Assembly (NCBI GenBank): GCA_963930735.1
Contig: OZ005741.1
Span: 57,146,701 to 57,210,700 of the forward strand
Source of the DNA: Dioctria linearis
Taxonomy: Eukaryota; Arthropoda; Insecta; Diptera; Asilidae
Direction: 5' to 3'
Length of the DNA: 64,000 bases
Part shown: positions 21,488-33,205 of the stretch, in pieces
How positions within the stretch are numbered: position 1 is the stretch's first letter
Layout of the letters: each line of letters begins with the position of its first letter
Position numbers and translations under genes: made by a program
Notes under the pieces: generated by a model
Databases searched by the model: none
What the model was told of the DNA's origin: nothing
What the model saw: the letters and a program-made list of their open reading frames with translations, nothing else

Positions 21488-23982
21488 GTGTGGAGTGTCG
21501 CGATCTTTGTTAGGTCTTCATTACATGCGCGTGTTGTTGCAAAATCATTAGATGCTTCAGTAGAATACATTTTTATTGAAGTTGTCGTTAATTCCGAGAA
21601 GTGTCTAGTGGGTAATGTTTATAAACCGCCTAATGTCACTGATATCAGTTCTTTAGACACCATATTGGCCGATTTGAGCCACAATTATGCCCACATATTC
21701 ATTACTGGTGACTTTAACATTGATTTGTTGCAACTTAACTCTAATACCCGTACCTTTAACGATATGTTGAATACATATTGTCTATCTGTATTTAACTCCA
21801 TCCCAACACACTTTACGTCAACTTCCGCTACTCTATTGGACCTGCTACTGGTAGCCAATTCTGATCACGTACTCTTCTTTAATCAGATTTCAATGCCTTG
21901 TTTTTCCAAGCATGATCTAATTTTTGGGACTTATGATTTACGCCCTCAGTCTGATGCTGAACAAATGTTCATGTATCGCGACATCAATAACGTCAGCTCT
22001 CAGAGTCTGCTCGATGAAGCGGAGGGCATGAACTGGAATTTGGTTTTCTCATTGGCATCTGTTGATGATCAACTCCTGCATCTAACGAACTTAATATCAT
22101 ATCTTCATGATAAATATGTACCGCTAAAAAGACGACGTATTCTTAACCCCCAATGTCCTTGGTTTACTTATAGAATTAGAGAAGTAATTTTACGGCGTGA
22201 TATCGCGTATCGTAGATGGAAGCGTTTCCGTACTCTTCAATGTTGGGAGAATTTTCGGATCCTACGTAATACGGTAAATATAGAAATAACTCGGTCAAAG
22301 CTTCAATATCATAATTCTAAATTTAACACTACTTTGCTTAAAAAACAATTGTGGCGGAATCTTTCGGAAATTGGGGTTGGTAAGTCAAAACATAATATTA
22401 TAGAAGCTAATGCGAATGACTTAAATCGTGTTTTTACGTCCGATAGTGGGATTCCCAATGAAGGTTCGAATTTTAATATTCTAAGTGACCATACCATTTT
22501 TGATGGGTTTCCTTTACTTCGGCTACTGAAATTGAAGTGTTTTCTGCAGTAATGTCCATCGGATCTAATGCTGTTGGTCTTGATGGTTTGCATCCCAGAA
22601 TAATAAAACTGCTACTGCCAATATTACTTCCCTATCTTACACATGTCTTTAATACTATCATTATGAGATCAATTTTTCCAGTGTCATGGAAGTTTTCGAA
22701 AGTTTTACCCATTCATAAAAAAACTCTCGGTATGGCAGAATATCGCCCAATATCTATTCTTCCATTTTGTGCTAAAGATTTTGAAAATTTTTTGCATAAG
22801 CAAATTACTAATTACTTAGAGAATAATAATCTGTTATCAAATTTACAGTCAGGTTTCAGATTTAAGCGTAGCTGCATTACTGCACTATTGAAAATAACAG
22901 ACGACATTAGAATCTCTATAGATAATGATAATTTAATGGTATTAACCCTTTTGGACTTTTCAAAGGCTTTCGATCGAGTCAACCACGCCTTATTAATCCA
23001 AAAACTTCATGCATTTTTTCATTTTCTAGTTCTGCATGTAGATTGATCTGGCTGTACTTGAATAGTCGGTTTCAGAGGGTTGTTTGTAATCAAACTACAT
23101 CTGATTTCCTTCTTGTACACAGCGGAGTTCCACAAGGATCCATTCTTGGCCCATTACTTTTTGCCATATTCATAAATGATCTTCCATTAGTTCTGCGAAA
23201 TTGTAACTATCATCTATATACAGACGATGTCCAACTTTATATTTCTAGACCCCTCGGACTTATTGAAGATGCTGTCTGCCGTATGAATGAAGATCTTGGT
23301 CTCTTATGTAAATGGGCTCAAGTTAATGGCGTCCTTTTAAGCGCATCCAAGAGTAATGCTATTATTATCTATAGAACTGAATTAGATACGTCTTCTTTTC
23401 CAAACGTGATGCTTGATCATATCGGCATACCTTTTAAAGATTCTATAAAAAAACCTGGGCTTGATATTTAATACGACTTTAAATTGGTCTCATCATGTTA
23501 ATAATCTTGTTGGCAAAGTGTATGGTACTATACGTAAATTGTCTTTATCCGCACCCTTCACACCCCTGCAAACTCGCATCATGCTTGTAAAAACACTTAT
23601 TATTCCTTTGTTATTGTACGGGTGCGAAGTATTTTGTAAATTAGACTCTGTTTCATCACGTAAACTCAATGTTGCTTTCAATTCTGCAGTACGTTATGTG
23701 TTTTCTTTGCGAAGATATGATCATATTACAGTGTATTCAAAATCGATTTTGGGATGTACATTTGACAATTATATTAAATTTCGTATATTAATTTTTTTAA
23801 GGAACCTTATGATAAGTAAGGAACCATACTACTTGTACTGTAAACTCATATTCTCCCAATCTAGCAGAACATGTTCATTAATCATGCCACGATTTATTTT
23901 TCTCCCGAGTGAGCGCCAATTTTTCGTCCAGTCCATTAGACTCTGGAATTCTCTTCCATCTGAGCTCAGAAGGATTAGTTAG
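21488..23982 (+). pseudogene. LINE ORF2 (endonuclease C-terminal part, RT, C-terminus)
   Basis: 21488-22552 is one frame: VAIFVRSS, CLVGNVYKPPN, HIFITGDFNIDLL (active-site GDFN), TLLDLLLVANSDH and MPCFSKHDLIFG (catalytic SKHD/SDH block). The frame then shifts at about 22540 to AVGLDGLHPRIIKLLLP, WKFSKVLPIHKK, EYRPISILPFCAKDFE, SGFRFKRSC, LTLLDFSKAFDRVNHAL (catalytic Asp). It shifts again at about 23043 to SGVPQGSILGPLLFAIFIND and HLYTDDVQLYIS (YADD changed to YTDD), and at about 23461 to the C-terminal PLLLYGCEVFCKLD...RLWNSLPSELR. Three frameshifts and the altered YADD box make it inactive. The C-terminal region resembles the minus-strand fragment at 39290-40185. Confidence 0.88.
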
Positions 23983-24330
23983 CAGCAATCGCAACTTTCG
24001 TATAAATTTGTTAGTGAATTTTTCATAGTTAATGTATATGTAATTAATTTTGTACCCTATTTTTCTCTTTTTGTTTTTGTTTTTACTTTTGCGTAATTTA
24101 TAATAGTATTGGACTTATTTGCTTTATTTTATTAACCAATTTTCTTAATTTCTTAATTATAATTTTTGTTACTATTATTTTAGTTTTATATATTTTTTTT
24201 TTATTTATTTGTTTATCTCTAATTTTTCCTCTTTTTTTTTCTATACTTTGTTCGCCTACACCTTAAAATAAGATTTATCTTACAAGTGTAGAGTTTATGA
24301 ATAAATGCAATTTGAATTTGAATTTGGTGG
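21488..24330 (+). mobile_element. 5'-truncated jockey/CR1-like LINE with TTTGAA-repeat tail
   Basis: The copy begins within the endonuclease domain near 21490 and ends with GAATAAATGCAATTTGAATT and a short (TTTGAA)n run at about 24310-24326. It has an AT-rich 3' UTR from 23990. A possible short target duplication (TGGAG) lies on both sides but is not convincing. The 5' truncation and simple-repeat tail fit target-primed reverse transcription. Confidence 0.8.
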
Positions 24331-24564
24331 AGAATAGAGAGAACAGAGCAATATTCTCTCAGCCTCAAATCTTTGCTTCTTCCCGTCTATTATCTCCCGA
24401 CCGTATCAACAAATAACCATACAACTTGTGCAATTTTAGAGGCCAGATGAAGCTTCTTGTTAAGTTATATGTTCTTTGCTTTTACAAAGCTCAGATCCTC
24501 TTATTTAGTGTTTCGATGCATTGAAGTATAATTGAGGTTCATTGAAACCATTAAAACAGTAGGT

Positions 24565-25540
24565 AAAAAATAAACCACGTCCGGTGGGCCTGAAAACCTT
24601 TGTTTTAACAATATCATTCGGTTTGTTTTTGGACTTTGAAGTATATCAGGGTGAATCGACCCCACTAGTGCATACTGACCTGGGTCTTGGACCTTCGATA
24701 GTTTTGAGATTAGTTCAGACTCTTCCACCCCACAGCTTTGGTTACTATCGGTATTTCACCACTATTCTTTTATTGGAAAAGTAATGGAAAATCGAATCAA
24801 GAGGATAAATCTTACAGGCAATTGTGGTAAAAGTTCTGATCATGTTTCTTCTGATTCAAAAATTGTTTTTGTCGAATGGAAGGACAGCAATAAGGTTTTA
24901 ATGGCATCAACGTGCTCTGGTGTTCGTCCGACCGAAACTGTAAAACGCTGGTCTAAATTTGAAAAGCGCTTCATAGAAGTCGCATGTCCATCTGAGATTC
25001 GCAAATATAACCAATGTATGGGTGGAGTGGACATATGTATGCGATCATTGATAGTGTGCTACCGTACATGGTTGAAGACATGGAAATGTATTCTTCAATT
25101 TCTGGATTTGGCAGTAGTGAATTCATGGATGCAATACAATCGAGATGTTAATTCCAAATAAGGACCAAATGGATATGCTGAAATTTAGCCTAGAGCTTTC
25201 CGACGTTATGATTGTTACTCGACACCGCAGAAGAAGAGTATTGAGCGATAGTCAAAGCAGTGATTCCTCCTCACTGCTTTCACTATCGCTGAATACTCCA
25301 GCAGTAAAATTAAAATTTATAATCCTCCTGCGAAAAGTCCCAGCATTGTAAAAAGATACGACGGCTACGAACACTTTCCAGTTGTGAATAATATTAAAAA
25401 TCCTCGTATGTGCAGAATGGAGACCTCTACAAGTCTTTCTAAGGTGCGTTGTGAGAAATGTAACGTATATTTATGCGTTTTTAAAAATAAGACCCGTTTC
25501 AAAGATTTTCACACAAATATATGTAATAATTAATTATAAG
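24565..25540 (+). pseudogene. piggyBac transposase, C-terminal half
   Basis: 24580-24783 encodes RPVGLKTFVLTISFGLFLDFEVYQG and GPSIVLRLVQTLPPHSFGYYRYFTT, a piggyBac core segment (FV..DRYFTS in active copies; the Asp is lost here). 24784-25161 continues with NRIKRINLTG, SSDSKIVFVEWKDSNKVLMA, STCSGVRPTETVKRW and IRKYNQCMGGVDICM, which contains the late catalytic Asp region (MGGVD). After a stop the frame shifts to MDMLKFSLELSDVMI and then a cysteine-rich end (MCRMET..., KVRCEKCNVYLC, FKDFH), the C-terminal zinc-binding domain. The N-terminal half, including the first catalytic Asp, was not found. Several frame breaks are present. Confidence 0.88.
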
Positions 25541-25639
25541 CTGTATATTAAAAAAAAAATCACTCCAATGATATAAATAAGGTATTATTTCTTTCTTTTA
25601 AATCATCCTATTTTTAGTACACATAAGGCGGATTTTGTA

Positions 25640-25690
25640 TTTAATAAAACCGGACCCACAAGATCGTGTGGGTGAGCTCAAAAGTCTCAC
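25640..25690. repeat. CCCACA/TGTGGG hairpin near the piggyBac 3' end
   Basis: AAAACCGGACCCACAAGATC followed by GTGTGGGTGAG forms a 6-bp dyad about 110 bases after the piggyBac coding end. A related sequence (on the minus strand AAAACCGAACCCGCATGATC then GTGCGGGT) occurs at 14092-14120. Such hairpins often lie near piggyBac ends, but no TTAA was found beside either, so the link is tentative. Confidence 0.4.
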
Positions 25691-25849
25691 AGATCTCAAT
25701 AATTTTTCTTACTAATTTTTCCATTCTTTTAGGTCCCCAATTATTACAAAAATTCTATTTTACTAACTTTTGCGACCAAAAATTTCTCCGGTCTTAAAAG
25801 GCTAGATGAATGCCCGTATAAAATTTCGTATGTACGTATGGTCACCGAT

Positions 25850-26330
25850 CTATGCAAGTTTGATTTTTAAAGTGGTTTTTCGCATATATTTCTAGAACGG
25901 TTCGTCGGACAAAAAAATGATTATAACCAATTTTATAGGATTTCGTATTCTGAAGAAGTATTTAGTACAATAAAAATGTCTAGGACTGATCGTTTTCACA
26001 GTATATGATGTAAAAAAACCAAAATTTTTATATGGCAACAGCCAAGGAGGGTTACCCGATTTAGTTCATTTTTAAAATTTTATTTGTTATTACTACAAAA
26101 ACACCATGTATCAAATTTCAGCTCTCTATATCAATGCGTTCTCAGGCAGTGTCCAAATATATAGTAGAAAACGAAATTTTTATATGGCAATCCCACGAAG
26201 GTGTTGCCCGATTTGTCTCCTTTACAAAATTTCAGCTTTCTAAGTGAACGTGTTCTCGAGCTATCGTGCGCACAGACGGACAGACGTACGGACGGACATG
26301 GCAAAATCAAAATATCTTTTAATATTATTC
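25850..26330. repeat. dispersed repeat with CCCGATTT and ACGGACAGACG words
   Basis: Two internal related stretches (about 26020-26150 and 26175-26260) share TTTTTATATGGCAA, a GGTTACCCGATTT/GTTGCCCGATTT word and AAATTTCAGCT. They end in a CAGACGGACAGACG run at 26273-26300. Related words reappear near 55380-55450. Non-coding. Confidence 0.5.
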
Positions 26331-27032
26331 GTGGGTGTCCAATTGATTTTGCTCTACCCTCATTATTTCAAGGTGTTGCAAACGGAATGACAAAGGGTAT
26401 AAAAATATCAACCGAATAATAAACAAGGATTCAATAGCTTTCCATAATTTTTTTTTGGTATGTGTATACATATGCATAACTAAATTATTTAATTACTTCG
26501 GTGTTATAAAGTTCAACCAATAATAATAAATTATAGAAATCTACTAATAAACTTTCCTCTTAAAGCTTGGTTCTTAGTGATTATTGGGGAAAACGAAAAC
26601 AGTAGATAATAAAAAACATTAAATTTGCTTAAGGGGGGTTACAACTTATATCTTTAAAAACATGAAAAGTTAGTACACTTTGCGTCAAATCTATGCATAT
26701 CATCATGATCAAAACTGCACATAGTTAGAGAAAAAGGATAAACTTAGGTAAGGACTTGTCAAAAACAAAGATATCGAGGTTATGTATGTATGTAATTAGC
26801 TTTAGAAAACTCTCGAATTCATGAAGTTTGCAGACTTTCGTAGATAATTACGTAATAATGGTAGATATATCAAGTAGATAAATTTGTACTCTAGTATGGA
26901 AGATATTATTGAAGTGGAAGAGAAAGTGACAGTGTTTGAATCTAGATACAAGTCACACCGTAACCCGATAGCCATAATCGTAGAATTATATTACTAAATT
27001 CCTAAATATGCGAAATAAAGTTCTTTAATATT
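26331..27032. other. no gene recognised
   Basis: AT-rich spacer with no terminal repeats or frames that I can support. Confidence 0.4.
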
Positions 27033-27767
27033 GTAAGACGCGTCATTTCGACGGTAGGGGGGGTTTAAGATTTTTAGTACTTCTTCCACTTCACACCCTG
27101 TAACTTTCTGGATATACACCCTATCAAGGTGGGATTTATCTCAGATGATGATAGCAAACCATCTAAGCTTTCCAGTGAATGCCCAATCAGCCTTCCTGTC
27201 ACCTTTCGTCGGAAGTAGTAGGACGTCAAAGTCAAAAAATTGGAAAAAAATTCCTAATTTTTCATATTTTAACGATTTTCCCGCCAAAATGCATGACAAC
27301 TATACAGTTTTATTACAAGATTTAGAGACCCCGGATTGTTACCTTTAATTTGACTAAGGACATGTACCTGCCTAAATGCAACCGTTTTTGAGATATTCCC
27401 GTTTTTATGATGCATAATATCATGAATTTTGCTAATTTTCGTGGAATTGCATAAAGTTAGGCGCGATATTTATTGTTATCTAAATCATGTAAATAAACTG
27501 TATAGTTATCGTACCTTTTGGCGGGAAAATTGTTAAAATTTGAAAAAATTAGGATTTTTTTTCAATTTTTTGACTTTGACGTCCTACTACTTCCGACGGA
27601 AGGTGACAGGAACGCTGATTGGGCATTTAATGGAAAGCTTAGACGGTTGCTATCATCTGAGATGAATCCCACCTTGATAGGGTGTATATCAAGAAAGTTA
27701 GAGGTCGTAAAGTGGAAGAAATACTAAAAAACTTAAACCCCCTACCGCCGAAACGACGTGCCTTACC
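27033..27767. repeat. long inverted repeat (arms ~290 bases, ~150-base spacer)
   Basis: The left arm (27033-27326) and right arm (27479-27767) are reverse complements at roughly 85-90 percent by eye. Shared blocks include CGGTAGGGGG, TATACACCCTATCAAGGTGG, CATCTGAG/CTCAGATGATGA, GGAAGTAGTAGGACGTCAAA and CCCGCCAAAA. A G-run/C-run lies at the outer edges. No coding content. It could be a foldback transposon or MITE. No target duplication was identified. Confidence 0.85.
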
Positions 27768-28936
27768 CCCCCCCCCCTCTTCATCCCCTACACCTTATAA
27801 TTTTTTGCTTGTCTCCGCCTCAGCTATCAAACCCTTGAGTTTGGTGCACCAATTATGAAACACCCTGTACAGTCAATAATGTTAACCATACTACCGGCAA
27901 AAATTCCTTGTTTTTATATATTTTGCATACAATTTGGCGTTTTTAATTCATTCGTTTCATCACCGTCAGAAGGAATGATGTGCTTTTGAAAAGCTTTCAC
28001 TTGTTTTAAAAGCTCTGAATGCTCAGACAGTATAATGCCGTCCATTTTCTGCATTAGGTATATGTGTGTAGATTTCGCGAAATATTGAAATTTTTTTTAA
28101 TTGGTAATTTTTTAGTTTTGCTTAGGCGAAATTAGGAGAAATTAGTTTGGCATTTCTATTCTGGTTATAGGTAACGAATTGCGAGTAACTATTAATTTAA
28201 TCATGGGACGTGTTAGTAAAATTCGGTTCAATAATTATGGAATAAAGAAGAGAAAACTGGATATTGCTAGGTAGGTATGTAAATTTGTATATATATGAAA
28301 AATAAATAAATAAACCTAATATAAAAAGTCGTTACACAGAAACTTGACCAATTTTATGTAAATTTGTGAACGGAATACCTTGGATTTGGATGAAATTTCA
28401 CAGAAAGCTTGCCTTTATTGTAAATAGTATTTTTCTGAACATTTTTTCGTTGCGATCGACTTATGATCAAGATACGGTCTCTTAAAATTTGGAAAAAGTG
28501 GACAATTTTTCTTTGTGATATATGTAATTTGTTTTTCTTAGGGATGTAGTTAGTTTGTTTTAATTTTCGAACTGCATACTTTTGTGCGTTTATGTTCCAC
28601 TGTGCTTTTGAGAATAGAAATCTTTTTTATTTTGGTGGCAACACTTAATGGATAAAAATAAACGAATAAATTTTAATAAAGAGACTGCTGATAAAAATTA
28701 AGAGATCAATGTCGCCCATTAAGATGGTCAATAAAAATTATGCAAAAAGTAGATAACTTAATTGAAGAAACGATAAGAAGCAAAACAGCAAAATTGTCCT
28801 CACCCAAAAATCTGCTTAGTTAAGTGTGGCTAATATAAATTATTGAAAAGTATTCTTATTGGGAAATTCGCGATTTGCAAGTTTTAAAACTGACTAATAA
28901 CAGAAACCTGGCGAAAAGTCCAAGTATAATGTATAA
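27768..28936. other. no established gene; one exon-like stretch at 28203-28271
   Basis: Mostly AT-rich. At 27850-27870 the sequence TGAAACACCCTGTACA looks like a transposon terminus without a visible partner. At 28203 an ATG opens MGRVSKIRFNNYGIKKRKLD and IAR, followed immediately by GCTAG|GTAGGTATGT, a plausible splice donor. The basic composition and donor suggest a first exon of a transposon or host gene, but I see no continuation. Confidence 0.3.
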
Positions 28937-29123
28937 AAAATAAGTAAAAAACGAGTTTTCAAACAAAACTGAGGCCAAGCCGCATGAAAAAGTAGAAAAT
29001 AAACTTTTCTTCACACACAGAGGTGGACTCAGATTTTCTGATTAGGACATTTCTCTTGAATATTCTTTCTCTTCATGCGGCTTGGCCTCAGTTTTGTTTG
29101 AAAACTCGTTTTTTACTTATTTT
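28937..29123. repeat. perfect ~51-bp inverted repeat
   Basis: 28937-28987 contains AAAAACGAGTTTTCAAACAA and ACTGAGGCCAAGCCGCATGA. 29073-29123 is its exact reverse complement. The loop is about 85 bases. Perfect arms imply a recent origin compared with the surrounding decayed repeats. Confidence 0.85.
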
Positions 29124-29214
29124 ATTTTCTGCCTTTTTCACGTTAACTAAATTTTTATTACGTGCTGCATGGAGATATTTTAAAACAATTTTATGACGAC
29201 TGAAAAGACACTGA

Positions 29215-29900
29215 TTTACTAAATTTTCCCGATTTTCCATGTTTTCCACAGACTTTTCCTATTACTGTGAAATTTTTTTTTAATTTTACATGAATTTTCC
29301 TCGATTTTTCATGCAAGTTTTCATGATTGTTGAAGAGAAAGTATTGATGCCAGTAGGACGGAAAAAAATGATTCCGCATAGCTTATAAAACTTTTTGTCG
29401 GAAAATTTTCCGGAAAAGTCGGAAAATTCCAGAAAAATTGGAAATTCTGCACTTTTCCTCAAACAGATTTATCACTAATCATATCGATGAAAATTTTACT
29501 GATGATTTTTCCGCTTTTCCGGATTTTCCATGGAATTTTCCACAAAAGCAACTTTATGCAACTCATTTCGCTCTAAAACTTTGTCTTAGGTTGCAAAACG
29601 CTCAAACGCTTCCTTGATCGGAAAAACTCCGGAAAAGCGTTTTACATGTATTTTCCTCGATTTTTTCTGCAAGTTTTCACCATTGTCGGAGAGAAAGTAA
29701 TGATGCCAGTTGATAGGGAACCTGATGCTACATAATTTAGAAAATTTTCCGGAAAAGTCGGAAAATTTCGGAAATTTTTTTCGGAAAAATCGGAAAACTG
29801 CATTTTTCCTGAAACGGATTTATCACTAATCAAATTTGTACCAAATTTTCAAATGATTTTTCCCGATTTTCCGGGTTTTCCATGGAAATTTCTGGCTCAA
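29215..29900. repeat. two diverged tandem copies of a ~355-base TTTTCCGGAAAA-rich unit
   Basis: Matching landmarks: ATTTTCCTCGATTTTT at 29291 and 29649; GAGAGAAAGTA near 29332 and 29688; ATTTTCCGGAAAAGTCGGAA near 29403 and 29743; GGATTTATCACTAATCA near 29465 and 29815; TTTTCCATGGAA at about 29526 and 29877. Spacings are 352-358. The unit is full of GGAAAATTTTCC-type dyads. Confidence 0.7.
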
Positions 29901-31194
29901 ATTTTGATAGATTCTATTGTCACGCGACATGAGCTGTGATGACGAAAAGTAGGTCTACGAGAGTGTCGAAAATAGTAAAAAAGAAATATACAGACAGACA
30001 AATTCGTATACGAGTTAAAGGGACGGGATGGCCTCAAAAAATCAGTTTTACTTCCAAGTAAAATCGTCAGCAAATTGCGGAAATTGTCCAAGTTGTTGGG
30101 TCTTGCCAAAAAGAAGAAAACAGAAACAAACTCATACACTACCTACTATTAATAGTGCTCTTATTAGAGGTATATACCAATTTAAATCTGCCATACCTTT
30201 TACTTTTTCGCATAAAGATCCTTAATCCGCCCGTGTCGTTGCACTTGGCCCCGTCAAAACGCAAAAAACTATTTTTTCATTCACAAAATTGCTAAAAAAC
30301 CTGCTAAAAATTGGAAATCTGAGCAATTTGCTGCCTTCATTCATTCTAGAAAAGAAATTCTGGCCTTTTTCTCGAGAACCGTGTACGACCTTTTAAAAAA
30401 AAAAAGTTAGTTTTTTAGTGATTCAACGGATTTTGCTGGGGTAAAAGGGGAACTAAAACATTCAAACACGTTTCAGAAGTCATGTGCAATATGGTTTCGG
30501 ATTTTAAATTATTGATTTGTATATAAATACGTGAATTTTGATTGTTAAAACTCCTTCTAAACAGTAATCCCAATTTAATTTTGGGAGAAATTGTTGTGAA
30601 ATTTTAGTGTCAAGTTTGACAGAAACCCGGGCACTTAAATTAATTAATTTAACCGATAACAGCTCTATTGTGGTGTTGCTGCTGAAAGAGAAGGGCGTGA
30701 GAGACTTTTTGATAGGTAAGTCAAGGTAAATTTATGAGAGAGGAGAAGGTATAAAACTCAAAAGAAAATTCGGTAGGAGGACCAACGTCCGCTTGGAGGA
30801 TAGTTACGGCGCTAACCAACTAAGTTACCGATGCCCGCTGGCAGATTATAGATTGTCGCAAAATTTTTTTCGGGAAATACTTCCCCTAGCGCCATTAAAC
30901 AGATGCTAAATACATGATAGCTTCAATGTAATCCGAATTTGTATACCTTAATTTTGAGGTATCTGCAAAATTGAAGTGTTCTTTTGAAAAGTAACTGATG
31001 ATGATTAACCCTATGTCGACACATACTTACCTGTGTATGTTAATTTTTGAAATGAGAAAGAGGGAACGGTTGCTCATGCAATACACCTTCAAAGACATAC
31101 GACTGGCACGATGCAGAGAATATATAATCTCGGATTACATAAATCCAAAGTATTTTCAGGATTTGAATAATAAGCTCGGTACAGTCATAGTTCG
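29901..31194. other. no gene recognised; one tRNA-like stretch
   Basis: Mostly AT-rich. The minus strand of about 30768-30835 reads GGTAACTTAGTTGGTTAGCG and then GGACGTTGGTCCTCC, which resembles a tRNA A box and, poorly, a B box. It could be a tRNA-derived SINE head or tRNA pseudogene, but no acceptor stem closes it. Confidence 0.3.
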
Positions 31195-32250
31195 GTTAAT
31201 CCTCTGCTACGGCTCCACGGTCTGTTGGACGGGGCGCTGATGAGAAAATGCAGCCTGGATGTGCTGTCAAAAACCCAGAGGGCCACTTGTCTGAGAATAA
31301 CTGGGTATCTGCGCACCACGCCCACGGCGGCACTGGAGGTCATGCTTGTTTTATAGTCGCACTAGATCTCCACTACAGGAGTGTAGCGGCAATCAGCGCT
31401 GTCAGGCATAGAGTGGGGGGTTGGTGTGATGGAGAAGGGTTTTGGGCATTCCAATATACTCCAGAAGATAGACTGTAGTGATTACAGGGAAAAACAGACC
31501 AATACCTTCCGTAACTTTTGGAGGGGGCGGGGGGGGGGGGGGGGTTGTCAGTGCAATGATGCCCCATCCAGGAGTGATTGGGGTGGGAAGAAGATGGTGG
31601 TAACTTCCGATATTTCTATTTTTAGGATCCAAGACGAGTGCGGGAACAGGGGTTGAAGTGTACTCCAGATGCTGCCAGTAGAACGAGTCGTACAGACTGT
31701 GGGAAAAATGCAGTAGTATTATTGGTATCTATGTGCAGAGAGACCGTACAGGACATCTGCATATACACTGACAGCTAGGCAGCCATTAAGGCGCTGGATG
31801 ATGTGCTGGTAAAATCAAAATTGGTGCAGTTAACTTCACGGCACAAGGTGACCCTATGCTGGGTACCTGACCATAGGAATATCCAAGGTAGCTGATGAGT
31901 TGGCCAAAAGGGCTCTGAAATAGATAGCTCCGCAGCGGTATCTTATGTGAGGATCCCGATCCGAATTTTAAAAGAGGAAATCATCAGGTCAGTCTATCAA
32001 AAGGCAAGCGTCCGGTGCACCAACAGGAAAACCTGCCATACTGCGAGGCAATTGTGGCCTGCATATGACAGGAAGAGAAAAAGGGAACTCCTTAGTAGAA
32101 CTAATTCCAGGAATCTGGTGGGGTTCATTACGGGTTATAGGGTCATATGAAACCATGCTAGTAGACTGGGAATATCGGCAAACGATTTCCGTAGGACCTT
32201 ACAGATCCTTCGGAGGCAATTGCATCTTTTTCTAGTGGCACCACTCTTAA
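31195..32250 (+). pseudogene. R1/LOA-like LINE, RT C-terminus, RNase H and C-terminal region
   Basis: 31200-31360 gives LILCYGSTVCW, then CSLDVLSKTQRATCLRITGY and TPTAALEVM, the post-RT region of R1/LOA-type LINEs. GFGHSNILQK follows near 31440. RNase H motifs appear at 31750-31930: IYTDSQAAIKALDDV (with one stop) and VTLCWVPDHRNIQG...ADELAKRAL (PGH changed to PDH). 31940-32250 holds the C-terminal LVGFITGYRVI and NHASRLGISANDF. A run of about 18 G residues (31526-31543) and many frame breaks show decay. It is the same general class as the fragments at 6870, 8240 and 54367, but in plus orientation. Confidence 0.8.
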
Positions 32251-32561
32251 CTAACCTAACATAAATCCGCATGTTATAAAAATTCCCAAATAATAAACTG
32301 TAACGAAGTTACATGCATAGCATACACAGAGTATGCTCCGCAGTATTCGCACTCATAAGTGTATGCATTTATTAAGAGCAAAGTATGCAGTCTCGTATAC
32401 ATACCGCTCTATAGCCATACATATTGTATAACCACAGTCATTCATATGATTTCTCCCCACAGAATAAATCATCCAAGTGATACGTGATCACTCATAGTGG
32501 AATGACGAAATAACAAATGGAGGGGCAGACCAGTCGACAGCGATTAAAGCGTCCGGGACCA

Positions 32562-32598
32562 TATAAATAGGAGGTCATCAGAACATAGAAATCAGTCG
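32562..32598 (+). promoter_or_regulatory. TATA box plus insect-type initiator of the LTR
   Basis: TATAAATA at 32562 and TCAGTC at 32592 have canonical spacing, predicting transcription start at about 32594. Confidence 0.6.
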
Positions 32599-32828
32599 CT
32601 GTTCAACCACAGTACCGAGCACTTACCAGTACCGTGCTAGTACCAGAAATCCAGACTAGTACCAGAAATGCAAAGCAAGTAGCAGTACCGCAGTTTCAAA
32701 CAAGTCCGATCTCCAGTACCACCACCGTTGAAGGAGCTACACGCCGCTGGCTTATAAATAAGCAGTCGCCAGTTGGAAATTTTGTCAGTGTCAGTGTCGA
32801 CGAGACACATCGTCCGTGTGCTAGAGCA

Positions 32829-33205
32829 AAGACGTATTCTCGCTTCGTGCGTGGTCTGACGCTGTACATTTCTTCCTGTCCTTACCCTAGTGTTAACGCT
32901 ACGATGTATTCTCGCTTCTTGCGTGGTCCGACGTTATACACATTCCTCTCGTGCTAACGCTACGATGAATTCTCGCTTCTTGCGTGGTCCGACGTTGCAC
33001 AACTTCCTCCCGTGTTAACGGTACGACGTATTCTCACTTCGTGCGTGGTCCGACATTACTCAAATCTCTCTAGTGTTAGGGCTACGACGTATTCTCGCTT
33101 CGTGCGTGGTCCGACGTTGCAAAATCTCCTCTACTGTTACGCTACGACGTATTCTCGCTTCGTGCGTTGTCCGACGTACATCTCTTCGTCCCCTCCGCAT
33201 AGAGG
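32829..33205 (+). repeat. six tandem copies of a ~60-base unit
   Basis: The unit begins ACGACGTATTCTCGCTTCGT and continues GCGTGGTCCGACGTT plus a pyrimidine-rich half. Copies start at about 32829, 32901, 32962, 33023, 33084 and 33143, with spacings 72, 61, 61, 61 and 59. The first half is highly conserved and the second half diverges. A C-run follows at 33218-33236. Confidence 0.85.

Noticed and set aside
27850..27870. TGAAACACCCTGTACA as a transposon terminus
   Set aside because: No partner terminus or duplication could be located, so no element can be delimited.
31373..31632. Proline-rich minus-strand frames
   Set aside because: They arise from the G-run within the LINE remnant.
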